Positions 19,145 to 34,678 of a stretch of 64,000 nucleotides of DNA are shown here, one piece after another; the first letter of the stretch is position 1, and each line of letters begins with the position of its first letter. The translations under genes and the position numbers were made by a program. The stretch is taken from contig CAWIMV010000001.1 of NCBI GenBank assembly GCA_963837325.1, forward strand, positions 2,666,001 to 2,730,000. The letters are read 5' to 3'. Origin of the DNA: CAVQKZ01 sp963837325. GTDB taxonomy: Bacteria > Actinomycetota > Actinomycetes > Mycobacteriales > Jatrophihabitantaceae. A model generated the notes under the pieces. That model was not told the DNA's origin, did not search any database, and worked only from the letters and a program-made list of their open reading frames with translations.

Positions 19145-20581
19145 GTGACCACGATCGATCTCTCCGCTCCCGTCACCGATCGCACGTCTCGTGCCGTTCC
19201 GGCGGCAGTGCTGGGCGCCCTGCTGACCGGCACGTTCATGGCCGCCTTCGATTTCTTCGTCGTGAACGTCGCCGCGCCGGCTATCCAGCACGATTTGCAC
19301 GCGAGCCAGGGCGAGCTCGAGTTGGTCGTGGGCGGTTACGCCTTCGCCTATGCGGGCGCCCTTGTGCTCGGGGGGCGGCTAGGCGACCTGTTCGGTCACC
19401 GCCGGCTCTTCGCCACCGGGATGGTGGGGTTCGCTGTGACCTCGGCCCTCTGCGGTGTTGCCGTCGGCCCGCAGCAACTGATCGCGGCCAGGCTCGCGCA
19501 GGGCGTCACCGCGGCGTTGATGCTGCCTCAGGTGCTTGCGCTGATCTCTGCGGCGTCGGACGGTGCCGGCCGGGCCCGGGCGATGGCCTGGTACGGCGTG
19601 GCCGCCGGCGCCGGGTCGATCGCAGGTCAGGTGTTCGGGGGGCTGCTCGTCACCGCCGATGTGGCCGGGCTGGGCTGGCGCTTGATCTTCCTGGTCAACG
19701 TGCCGATCGGCGTTGTTGGCGCGGTTGCCGCATTGCGCGTGCTGCCGCATCGAGCAGTCGCCCCGTCCGCACGCCGCGCCGGGCTCGACCCCTTCGGCGC
19801 GCTCGGGCTTGCGGCCGGACTCGCGCTGCTGCTGGTCCCGCTGACCGTGGGTCGATCGGCCGGCTGGCCCTGGTGGACCTGGGCCTCGATGCTCGTGGCC
19901 GCTCCGGTGCTGGCGGTCACCGTGATGTGGCAGCGGGTGCTGCACGATCGCGGTGGCCAGCCGCTGCTCGACCGGTCGCTGCTGCGGGCCCGATCTTTCC
20001 GAACTGGGCTGGTGGCCAACTTCGCCTTCATGTCGTACTTCGCCAGCTACATGTTCACGCTGGCGCTGCTGCTCCAAGCCGGCCTCGGGTTGAGCGCGCT
20101 GGGCGCGGGGCTCGCGTTCGCGCCGGCGGGGCTCGCGTTCTCCGGCAGCGCGCTGCTCGCGCCGCGGTTCGCGTCCCGACACGGTGCTGCCGTGATCGTC
20201 GGCGGCAGCCTGCTGAGCGCGGCCGGCCTGGCGAGCCTGGCCGTGGTGGCCGCTGCCGGCGGCGATCACGCGTCGATCGCGGCCATTGTGACCATCGCCG
20301 CCGTGATCAGCCTCGGCAACGGCCTGGTCCTGCCTTCGCTCGTCGGTGCCGCCTTGCTCGACGTGCCCGCTCGACACGCAGGTGCCGCGGCCGGCGCCTT
20401 GACGACCGCGCAGCAGTTCGCAAGCGCGGCCGGAGTGGCCGCACTCGGCACGGTGTTCTTCGCCGCCGCCGGATCCGGCGCGGGTGTCGGCATGGCCTGG
20501 TCGGCCGGCGCGGACGCTGCCCTGGTCCTCGCCGTCGCGGCGTCGGTGATCCGTGGCAGCCGTGACCAGACGACGGGATAG
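19145..20581 (+). CDS. MFS drug/metabolite exporter (DHA2-like, about 14 TM)
   Basis: The 478-residue protein is a major facilitator transporter of the EmrB/QacA type, expected to export drugs or metabolites by proton antiport. It shows the motif FDFFVVNVAAPAIQ in the first membrane segment, GGRLGDLFGHRRLF in the loop after segment 2, and hydrophobic segments throughout, consistent with 14 spans. It starts at GTG 19145 just downstream of a promoter shared with the divergent Rrf2 regulator. The substrate is unknown. Confidence 0.87.
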   Translation: MTTIDLSAPVTDRTSRAVPAAVLGALLTGTFMAAFDFFVVNVAAPAIQHDLHASQGELELVVGGYAFAYAGALVLGGRLGDLFGHRRLFATGMVGFAVTSALCGVAVGPQQLIAARLAQGVTAALMLPQVLALISAASDGAGRARAMAWYGVAAGAGSIAGQVFGGLLVTADVAGLGWRLIFLVNVPIGVVGAVAALRVLPHRAVAPSARRAGLDPFGALGLAAGLALLLVPLTVGRSAGWPWWTWASMLVAAPVLAVTVMWQRVLHDRGGQPLLDRSLLRARSFRTGLVANFAFMSYFASYMFTLALLLQAGLGLSALGAGLAFAPAGLAFSGSALLAPRFASRHGAAVIVGGSLLSAAGLASLAVVAAAGGDHASIAAIVTIAAVISLGNGLVLPSLVGAALLDVPARHAGAAAGALTTAQQFASAAGVAALGTVFFAAAGSGAGVGMAWSAGADAALVLAVAASVIRGSRDQTTG

Positions 20582-20664
20582 CCGCCGTCGAGGAACAGCT
20601 GCTGAGCCTGACGGCACCACGGATCGTCTCAGCCGCGCGCCTGTTCCACGCGGCCGGCCAACCG

Positions 20665-22227
20665 TCAGCTGGTCGTACGCACGGCGCGCACGATCGTGTC
20701 GCGGACGACGATCTCCCGGCCTTCGGGATCGGTCGCGGGCCGCGGGCGAGCTTCGGCAACGGCGATCTCCCAACCGTCGCCCAGTGCGTCGACGACCTCC
20801 CCTGCCGTCCAGCCCATCTCCGCCAGGTTCGGGCGTGGCATCGTCGTGTGCAGGTCGCTCAGGTCGTGCCCCACGATAAGCAGCGTTCCGCCGGGCGCGA
20901 CCGCGGCGGCGAGGTGGGCGAAGACGGTCCGACGCGCCTCGCGCGGCATGTGCAGGTAGAACGCCGAGACCAGGTCGTAGCGCTCCGGCGGCGGTTGCTT
21001 GCTCAGGTCGAGATGCAGCCACTGGACGGCAAGATCGAGTTGGTCGGCCTGAGCCGCCGCCCGGTCAAGCGCAGTCCGGGAGAATTCGGCGCCGGTGACG
21101 CGCCAGCCGCGGCTGGCCAGCCACAGGGCGTCGGCGCCTTCGCCCGAACCGGCATCAAGAGCGGTGCCCGGCGGCAGCGCGGCCACCTCGGCGACGAGCA
21201 CCGGATTCGGATTGCCGCTCCAGTTCCGGGCGCGAGATCGGTAGCGCTCGTCCCACGCCTGCTCCCCATGGACCGGCTCCTCGTTCCGGTGGGCCTCGAC
21301 GGCGATGCGGGTGTCCGCCGCGACCAGATCGGCATTGATGGCGGCCCCGGCATTCAATCCGGCGGCAGCTGAGGTGATGACCTGTGCCCGCATGTCAGCG
21401 ATGTTGCCGGCCACCCACAACCCGGGCACGGCGGTCGCTCCAGTGGCGTCGGCTTCGACCTGGGTCCCCAACAGGAAACCGTCGAGCTGGACCTCGACCG
21501 GCTTCAAGCCGAGCGGGGCAAGCAGTTCGGCCCGGGCCGTGAATTGCGGGGCCACCACCAGCACATCGAGTTCGACCTGCGTGCCGTCGGCCAGCCGCAC
21601 GCCGGTGAGACCGCTCGCGCCGGCGTCGACCTGCTCGACCTCGCCGGCGACCACCGGGACGTGCAGCGCGCGCAGTTGTTCGCGCTGCTCGTCGGTCAAG
21701 GCCGGCCCGGTGTGCTGGAGCACGGTCACCTGCGGGCTCAACTGCCGGAACAGCAGCGTCTGGTGCATGAAGGCCGGCCCGGTGGCGAGCACGCCGATAC
21801 GGCGGTCGCGGACCTCCCAGCCATGGCAGTACGGGCAATGCAGCACGTCGGCGCCCCAGCGCTGTGCCAGGCCGGGAATATCCGGCAGCTCGTCGCGCAG
21901 TCCGGTCGCCATCAGAACGCGCCGCGTCGCGACTGTCCGATCGCCGATCTCGATGCGGAAACCCGCTTCAGCGAGCTGGATCGCGGTGACCCGGGCTCGT
22001 TCGATCCGCCCGCCGTACCTCCTGACCTCATCGTGACCGTGGGCGTAGATCTCAGCCGGTGGCGCGCCGTCGCGGGTCAGGAAGTTGTGCACGTGATCGG
22101 CCGGTGCGTTGCGCGGGTCACCGGCGTCCAGCACGAGCACGGAGCGCCGCGATCTGGCCAATGCCACCGCGCCACTCAGCCCGGCCGCTCCCCCGCCAAC
22201 CACGACTACGTCATAGGTTTCGTCCAT
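20665..22227 (-). CDS. Thioredoxin-reductase-like flavoprotein fused to SAM methyltransferase
   Basis: The 520-residue protein joins two enzymes. Residues 1 to about 315 form a thioredoxin-reductase-like FAD/NAD(P) oxidoreductase, with FAD motif VVVVGGGAAGLSGA (7-20), redox pair CPYC (131-134) and C-terminal FAD motif PGLWVAGNIAD. Residues from about 325 to 520 form a class I methyltransferase with SAM motif ALDAGSGEGADALWLA. I chose the ATG at 22227, as the open frame upstream is not conserved. The same fusion is annotated in other actinobacteria. It is divergent from an XRE-cupin regulator. Substrates are unknown. Confidence 0.87.
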   Translation of the reverse strand: MDETYDVVVVGGGAAGLSGAVALARSRRSVLVLDAGDPRNAPADHVHNFLTRDGAPPAEIYAHGHDEVRRYGGRIERARVTAIQLAEAGFRIEIGDRTVATRRVLMATGLRDELPDIPGLAQRWGADVLHCPYCHGWEVRDRRIGVLATGPAFMHQTLLFRQLSPQVTVLQHTGPALTDEQREQLRALHVPVVAGEVEQVDAGASGLTGVRLADGTQVELDVLVVAPQFTARAELLAPLGLKPVEVQLDGFLLGTQVEADATGATAVPGLWVAGNIADMRAQVITSAAAGLNAGAAINADLVAADTRIAVEAHRNEEPVHGEQAWDERYRSRARNWSGNPNPVLVAEVAALPPGTALDAGSGEGADALWLASRGWRVTGAEFSRTALDRAAAQADQLDLAVQWLHLDLSKQPPPERYDLVSAFYLHMPREARRTVFAHLAAAVAPGGTLLIVGHDLSDLHTTMPRPNLAEMGWTAGEVVDALGDGWEIAVAEARPRPATDPEGREIVVRDTIVRAVRTTS

Positions 22228-22270
22228 GGCTGGCACGATCCTCCGGGCTCGGCGCGCTTGACAAATATAG

Positions 22271-22285
22271 TTGCCGTAATAGCAA
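22271..22285. promoter_or_regulatory. Operator-like palindrome between divergent genes
   Basis: TTGC-N7-GCAA sits in an AT-rich 66-base spacer between the flavoprotein fusion (minus) and the XRE regulator (plus), 9 bases before the regulator ATG. The position fits an autoregulatory operator, but the half-sites are short. Confidence 0.35.
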
Positions 22286-22293
22286 ATGAAGCC

Positions 22294-22868
22294 ATGGACG
22301 ACGAGGAGGTGCTCGACGCGGTCGGGCCCCGGCTGCGCGCCGTCCGCCAGGAACGCGGCGCGACGCTGGCCCAGCTCTCGGCCGCAACTGGCATTTCCGT
22401 GAGCACGCTGTCCCGCCTCGAAGCCGGTCGGCGCCGGCCGACGCTCGAACTGCTGCTGCCTGTGGCCCGCGCCCACCAGGTGCCGCTCGACGAGTTGGTC
22501 GGGGCGCCGCCGGCCGGCGATCCGCGGGTCCGACTCCAACCGGTGCACCGCAACGGCCGGACGTTGATCCCGCTGACCTGCGACCCGGGGGGATTCAGGC
22601 CTACAAGATGCTCGTGCCGTCCGGCGAACCCGAAGGTGAGTTGCAGAGCCATGACGGCTACGAGTGGATGTACGTGCTCGGCGGCCAGCTTCGGCTGCGG
22701 CTCGGTGAGCTCGACCTGGTGATGAAGGCCGGCGAGGTCGCCGAGTTCGACACCCATACGCCGCATTGGTTCGGCAGTGCCGGTTCTCGGACGGTCGAAC
22801 TGCTCGTGCTGTTCGGTCCCCAGGGCGAGCGGCTGCACGTCCGGGCCCGGCCGCGAACAAGATCCTGA
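22294..22868 (+). pseudogene. XRE-family regulator with cupin domain, frameshifted
   Basis: The first frame (ATG 22294) gives an XRE helix-turn-helix, GPRLRAVRQERGATLAQLSA followed by TGISVSTLSRLEAGRRRPTL. After a run of six G at 22587-22592 the protein continues one frame over with a cupin domain, MLVPSGEPEGELQSHDGYEW, then GEVAEFDTHTPHWFG. One missing G would explain it; with seven G the product is about 190 residues, normal for this family. It is either a real break or a homopolymer sequencing error. It likely regulates the divergent oxidoreductase-methyltransferase gene. Confidence 0.85.
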
Positions 22869-22915
22869 ACTGTCGACCGTCGACCGTCGACCCTCGACCG
22901 GCGCGGATCGCGGCA

Positions 22916-23827
22916 TCAACCGTGCTGTTGCATGAAGTCGATGAGTTCGGCCTCGTGGGGCAGGCTGGCGCGCGGGCCGACGCCTCGGGTGGCCAGCGCG
23001 CCGACTGCCGCAGCCGCCCGTACCCCGCTGTCCAGCCCCTCGCCGTTGGCCAGGCTCCAGGCCAACCCGCCGCAGAACGCGTCTCCCGCCCCGGACGTGT
23101 CGATGGCATCGACCGCAAACGCCGGTTGGTGGGCAATTGCGCCGGCGCCGCGGTAGATGTCGGCGCCTCGTGGCCCGGACGTGACCACCACCGCCTGCGG
23201 TCCAGCGGCGACCAGCGCCGGGATGTCGACGCCCAGGTGCCCAACCTCGTGTTCGTTGGCGACGAGAACGGCACAACTGGCGACCAACCCGGCCGGCAGG
23301 TCCTGCGCCGGTGCGGCATTCAGCACGACCGTGCAGCCGGCTTCGGTAGCGATCTGGGCCGCCGCCGTTGCCGTCCCGAGAGGTATCTCCAGTGACAGGA
23401 GCACGACCGCACCGGGGTGCGCGCTCAGCGCCGAGCGCACATGAGCCGCGGTGAGCTCAGCGTTGGCGCCGCGACTGACGATGATGACGTTCTCGCCGTC
23501 GTCGGCGATGAGCACCGTCGCCGCGCCGGTCGGCTGGTCACCGACGAGCACGCCGGATTCGTCCACGCCCGCGGCCCGCAGCGCGGCCCGAGCGTCCCGG
23601 CCCCCGTCGTCGGCCCCGACACACCCGACCATGATCGCCTCCGCTCCGAGCAACGCAGCCGCGGCGGCCTGGTTCGCCCCTTTCCCGCCCGGGCGAAGTT
23701 GTACCGATTGCGCGAGCGCGGTCTCACCGGGACGCGGCAACTCGGTGACCCGGACGAGGCTGTCGATGTTCAAAGAACCGATCACCAGTACCGGCGCGGC
23801 CCGCCAGGGCTGGGGGCCGCGGGTCAC
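22916..23827 (-). CDS. rbsK: Ribokinase (PfkB family)
   Basis: Ribokinase phosphorylates ribose to ribose 5-phosphate with ATP. The 303-residue protein starts at GTG 23827 and has PVLVIGSLNIDSLVRVTELP, the substrate motif LRPGGKGANQAAAAALLGA, and the PfkB signature DTSGAGDAFCGG with catalytic Asp. A related sugar kinase of the same family cannot be excluded. No ribose transporter is nearby. It lies 18 bases after the hemerythrin gene and may be cotranscribed. Confidence 0.85.
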   Translation of the reverse strand: MTRGPQPWRAAPVLVIGSLNIDSLVRVTELPRPGETALAQSVQLRPGGKGANQAAAAALLGAEAIMVGCVGADDGGRDARAALRAAGVDESGVLVGDQPTGAATVLIADDGENVIIVSRGANAELTAAHVRSALSAHPGAVVLLSLEIPLGTATAAAQIATEAGCTVVLNAAPAQDLPAGLVASCAVLVANEHEVGHLGVDIPALVAAGPQAVVVTSGPRGADIYRGAGAIAHQPAFAVDAIDTSGAGDAFCGGLAWSLANGEGLDSGVRAAAAVGALATRGVGPRASLPHEAELIDFMQQHG

Positions 23828-23845
23828 AATCGGCCGGACGGCAAA

Positions 23846-24478
23846 TCAGGTCCAGACCGGGGCGATGCGCCGGTTGTAGTCGCGTCCGGCGACGCGACTG
23901 ATGACGAACAGCACCGGCGCCGGGACTTCATGGCGCATCGCGACCGCGACGTCGGGATCGCGGCCGTCCATCAACCAGGCGAAGAAGGTGCCCACACCGC
24001 CCTTGTGGGACTTGCGGACGGCCGCTTGGGCGGCCTTCATCTGAGGCGTGGACAGCTGGCTGGCCGCGAAGGGCTCCAGGTCACGTTCTTCGTGGGCAAG
24101 ATGGCTTTCGACGGTGTCCTTGAGTTCGGCGATCGCGGTGCGAGCCGCCGCAGTGTTGCCGGCCGAAGGGTCGGCGTGAAACGCCGTCATCGTGGTGCTG
24201 GCGGCGTCCAACGCGCCCAGCATCCGGGCGTGCTCGCCCCCGAGGTCGCCGACCATCGATTCATCCGCACCGAGTTCGCGCAGGGCGGGCCAGAAGATCG
24301 TCTCCTCGTCCTCGTGATGCTTGTGCAGTTGGGCGGCGAAGTTGTCCCAGGCCGTCGACAGCTCATCGGCCCGCTTGCGGGAACCGGCCGGGAAGCTGGA
24401 CAGGGCTTGGTCGAACCGGGCCAGATCGCGTCGAAACGCGGCATGGATCACGGTGTTCAACGTCTTGTGCTCGGTCAT
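23846..24478 (-). CDS. Hemerythrin domain-containing protein
   Basis: The 210-residue protein has a hemerythrin-type four-helix domain that would hold a di-iron centre for O2, NO or peroxide sensing or detoxification. Candidate ligands are His12, the HKHHEDEETIFWPAL helix, the EHARM helix and SHLAHEERDLEPF. The C-terminal 60 residues are less typical and include hydrophobic PAPVLFVISRVAG. It is divergent from the hypothetical gene at 24531 and upstream of ribokinase. Confidence 0.85.
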   Translation of the reverse strand: MTEHKTLNTVIHAAFRRDLARFDQALSSFPAGSRKRADELSTAWDNFAAQLHKHHEDEETIFWPALRELGADESMVGDLGGEHARMLGALDAASTTMTAFHADPSAGNTAAARTAIAELKDTVESHLAHEERDLEPFAASQLSTPQMKAAQAAVRKSHKGGVGTFFAWLMDGRDPDVAVAMRHEVPAPVLFVISRVAGRDYNRRIAPVWT

Positions 24479-24530
24479 GGTTGCACCTTAGAGCCGCGAC
24501 GCGGCCGGGTCACGTGCCTATGCTCGTCGG

Positions 24531-25046
24531 ATGGACGAGGCCGCAACCTGGCCCGCGGGCCATCTGGATGCATTGCTGCGGCATTTCCGGGACCTGCGCG
24601 ACGGTACCCACGACGGCGTAGCGGCGTTCGACGACAAGCAGGCCAGCTTCGCGCGGGCGGTGCCGCTCCTGGCACCGGTCGCCCGGCAGGCGTTGGACGA
24701 GATCAACGAGCAACTGTTGGCCAACAGTGGCACGGTCTCCGAGACCGGACTGCAGCGCGGCAGCGGCGGGAGCTGGGCATCGTGGACGCTGTCCTGGCGC
24801 AAGCAGCAAGCAGCCGGCCTGCCGCCGATCGAGCTGCGGGCCCATTTCGACGCCGGCTTCCACCATCCTCACCTGCGCGGGGCCACGGTGGGCGAATGGC
24901 CGCTCAACGTGTTCAGCGCCGAGGATGCGCAGGCCCAGCTGCCGATATTGCGGGCGATCACCGCGGCCGACCTGCACAACCTCGTTTTCCGCGCCGACTT
25001 CCGAATCGTGCCGCAGGTCCTCCGCGAAGTCGGCGGGTCGGAGTAG
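24531..25046 (+). CDS. Conserved-looking hypothetical protein
   Basis: The 171-residue product starts MDEAATWPAGHLDALLRHFR. I do not recognise a domain. It has no signal peptide or membrane segment, an amphipathic N-terminal half, and a central SWASWTLSWRKQQAAGLPPI that looks like a beta-strand region. Codon use with strong third-position GC supports a real gene. It is divergent from the hemerythrin gene with a 52-base spacer and converges with rpoC. Confidence 0.6.
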   Translation: MDEAATWPAGHLDALLRHFRDLRDGTHDGVAAFDDKQASFARAVPLLAPVARQALDEINEQLLANSGTVSETGLQRGSGGSWASWTLSWRKQQAAGLPPIELRAHFDAGFHHPHLRGATVGEWPLNVFSAEDAQAQLPILRAITAADLHNLVFRADFRIVPQVLREVGGSE

Positions 25047-25077
25047 CCGCAACTGCGTCCCCCGGCAGCCAGCGTCC

Positions 25078-25147
25078 GCCGAGTGGTCACTTACACGTGC
25101 AGTGGTCAGCTATAGGTGACCACTCGATGCGTAAGTGACCACTCGGC
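25078..25147. repeat. Nested palindromes with repeated agtggtca/tgaccact
   Basis: A perfect 17-base inverted repeat (25078-25094 against 25131-25147) encloses a second 8-base inverted repeat (25101-25108 against 25117-25124). All four arms carry gtggtca or its complement. It lies between the convergent hypothetical gene and rpoC and could fold into a cruciform or bidirectional terminator. Confidence 0.75.
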
Positions 25148-25175
25148 GCACCGGGCCAGCTACCGGATACGCGAA

Positions 25176-25205
25176 GGGCCGGCCTCCCCTGCGGGAGACC
25201 GGCCC
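25176..25205 (-). terminator. Hairpin downstream of rpoC
   Basis: A 13-base-pair stem (25176-25188 against 25193-25205, one mismatch) with a 4-base loop begins about 20 bases past the rpoC stop. There is no long T tract, as is common for actinobacterial terminators. Confidence 0.7.
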
Positions 25206-25224
25206 AACGGCGTAGCTACGGCAC

Positions 25225-29163
<3,939 letters not shown>

Positions 29164-29261
29164 GGTTCCTACCTTCTTATGGCAAGCGGGTCGTGCGGAT
29201 TACTGTCTTGGCCGCGCAGCAGGGCGACACGCCGTGTCGGAGCCTGCTGCGGGGCCAACTT

Positions 29262-32705
<3,444 letters not shown>

Positions 32706-32838
32706 GATGCGTCCTTCCAAGGACTACGACCGAGCCGAACGGCGCACCATCCGCTACTTGGGGCCTGGGCTCAGAGCCGGGCAACACGAAGTAGACCCTT
32801 GACGGGCCCCAGGTTGGCAGAGGGCAGCGCAAAGCTAC

Positions 32839-32867
32839 AGTCTAGCCACTTTGGGCATGGCAAGCAA
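32839..32867 (-). promoter_or_regulatory. Probable rpoB promoter
   Basis: On the minus strand a -35 TTGCTT (32867-32862) and a -10 TAGACT (32844-32839) are 17 bases apart, a strong match to the housekeeping sigma consensus. Transcription would start near 32832, leaving a leader of about 127 bases. The leader has a GGGGCC/GGCCCC pairing around 32759-32813 that may fold. Confidence 0.7.
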
Positions 32868-33221
32868 GGCCACCACCCCCGCCCAGCCGTTCGGTCGACC
32901 CGCGGTCCCGGCGAGCCGTAGCTCGCCGCCTCCGGCGGGCGCCCGAGCCGAAATTAACCGGCAGCCATAGGCGTGCCCAGAAAGGGTGCCTCGCCGAAGG
33001 CCCTACGTCAAGCACTGTCTTGTATTTCCGCCGGGCGCGTCCCGTGGTCTCCCCCGCTCGCTGGCGCTCGGGGGGATCCACCGGGCCGCAACGCGCCTTC
33101 GGCGCGTGCGGCGGGCTCTTCGCGCGAGCGCTCATCGCTCGGTTGGTCACCAACCAAATCGGACACCGGCGACCGGCTTTGCAGGGATTGATCGGTTTTC
33201 CCGCTGGTGGTCGGTTTGGGG
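32868..33221. other. Noncoding spacer between the mce operon end and the rpoB promoter
   Basis: No gene is supported here. It contains an exact copy (33116-33137) of the 22-base repeat of the rpmC-rpsQ spacer, a ccccc/ggggg palindromic block at about 33051-33075 resembling 58771-58798, a perfect 7-base hairpin (33091-33107) and, at 33196-33214, a near copy of the element repeated at 60161-60409. The stretch looks like a graveyard of small genomic repeats. Confidence 0.65.
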
Positions 33222-34079
33222 TTAGTGGATGGACGAGACCAGCCACTTATTGCCGACTTTGGTGAGGGTGGCTTCGACGTTGAGGATGTCGAGGCGGGGC
33301 GTGCCCTTCGTGGTCGAGTTGGTTACCTGCTGCTGGCCGTAGAGCAGGATGACCCACTGCTTGCCGTCGGGGCTCACCCGCTCGATGCCGGCCTTCGCGA
33401 TCTGGAACACCTGCACCGTCTTGCTCTGCGGCGCGAGCGTCCTGACGGTGGTCTCCATCGCCCTGGTGTAGTCGGCCTTGAACGCGCCGGTGATGCAGGC
33501 CTGCCCGGCCTTCTCCGACACGGCCAGCTTGCGGTAGTCGTAGGAGACGATCGCCGCGACACACGGCTTGGCCGCAGCGAGCACCTCCTGGCGCACCTGA
33601 TTGCGATTGTCGCGCTGGTGCTTGCCCCACCACACACCGTGGCTCTGCCACACGCACAGCACCAATACCGTCACCGCGACGACGCCCGCCACGATCGCCG
33701 GAATCCATCGCAGCCGTTCGATCTCCCGACGCAGCCGCTCAGTGTCGGCCGTAGCGCGGCTCTCGGCGACGGGCGGCTCCGTCGCCACCGGCTCCGTCGC
33801 CACCGGGCCCGACGCCCGCGCGGCCCGGCCCGGACGCATCGGGCGGGTCGGGGCCGGACTGTCCGCACCAGTCGACGTCGCCGGCTCTTCAGGGTCTTCG
33901 CTGTCACGCGGTGACGGGCGAGGCCCCGGTGACGGGCGTCCGCCGATACGCCGGGCTCGGCTGGCGGCTTGGGCGCCGGCCGAACGTCGTCGAACCGACG
34001 GCGCGCCGTCGGCTTGGTACGGGCTGGGCTCCGTCGGCTTGTCGGCGGCCGGCGTCGTCGAATCGCGGCCGTCGGTCAT
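33222..34079 (-). CDS. Mce-associated membrane protein (Mas/Mam type), second copy
   Basis: The 285-residue protein is the last gene of the mce operon. I chose the ATG at 34079, which overlaps the previous stop (ATGA). Residues 1 to about 110 are Pro/Arg/Ser-rich and probably cytoplasmic; one membrane helix follows (IPAIVAGVVAVTVLVLCVW), then an external domain with QEVLAAAKPCVAAIVSYDYR and ending GNKWLVSSIH, as in Mce-associated proteins with an NTF2/VirB8-like fold. These stabilise or assemble Mce complexes in mycobacteria. Confidence 0.82.
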   Translation of the reverse strand: MTDGRDSTTPAADKPTEPSPYQADGAPSVRRRSAGAQAASRARRIGGRPSPGPRPSPRDSEDPEEPATSTGADSPAPTRPMRPGRAARASGPVATEPVATEPPVAESRATADTERLRREIERLRWIPAIVAGVVAVTVLVLCVWQSHGVWWGKHQRDNRNQVRQEVLAAAKPCVAAIVSYDYRKLAVSEKAGQACITGAFKADYTRAMETTVRTLAPQSKTVQVFQIAKAGIERVSPDGKQWVILLYGQQQVTNSTTKGTPRLDILNVEATLTKVGNKWLVSSIH

Positions 34080-34609
34080 ATCAGCCCCACGCTGCTCAGA
34101 TCGCTGGCCAGCCACTTGCCCTTGACCGACTTCATGGTGATCTCGAACCGGGCCGTGGACGCCAAGGTGCGCTGCTTGCCGCTCGGCAGCTTGTAGCCCT
34201 GAGCCGACACGAGGACGAGCGAGGTCTTGTCGCTGACCTGCTCGAACGCCGAGCCGGTGACCGCACCTTGCAGGTCGTACTTGCCCTTGGTCATCTGCGA
34301 CTTCAGGGTGGCCTTCTGCTTGGCCAGGTCGGCGCGCAACGCTCCCGTCGCTCCGGCCAAGGTGCGGGCGTAGTCCGCGTCGAACGACTTGCGGGAGTAG
34401 CTCAGGATGTTGACGACCTGCTTCGCGGCCGCGTCGACGGCCCGCTGCTCCGAGCTGGTGAGGCCGAGCTTCGGCTTCTGCCCGATCTGCCGGTCGTGGG
34501 CCGGCCGGATCACGAAGAGCAGGACAGCGGCCAACACGACCGCGACCGCTGCGAGAACGGCCGCGACGAGCCAAGGCTCGCGGCCGCTCGACGGTCGGGT
34601 CCCAGTCAT
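34076..34609 (-). CDS. Mce-associated membrane protein (Mas/Mam type), first copy
   Basis: The 177-residue protein has one N-terminal membrane helix (about residues 13-35) and a soluble external domain with TSSEQRAVDAAAKQVVNILS, YSRKSFDADYARTLAGATG and a closing KGKWLASDLSSVGLI. This matches the small Mce-associated proteins found after mceF in many actinobacteria. It is 69 bases after mceF and overlaps the next gene by 4 bases. Confidence 0.82.
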   Translation of the reverse strand: MTGTRPSSGREPWLVAAVLAAVAVVLAAVLLFVIRPAHDRQIGQKPKLGLTSSEQRAVDAAAKQVVNILSYSRKSFDADYARTLAGATGALRADLAKQKATLKSQMTKGKYDLQGAVTGSAFEQVSDKTSLVLVSAQGYKLPSGKQRTLASTARFEITMKSVKGKWLASDLSSVGLI

Positions 34610-34678
34610 GATCTCCCTAGCTGGTTCGGCAGGCGTGCGAAGCCGACGGTTCGGACGCGTGTGATCGCGCGCTCGCGC

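Noticed and set aside
22873..22899. Short run of repeated cgaccgtcgacc as an iteron or binding array
   Set aside because: Only about three imperfect copies lie just after a gene stop; it is more likely simple-sequence GC repetition.
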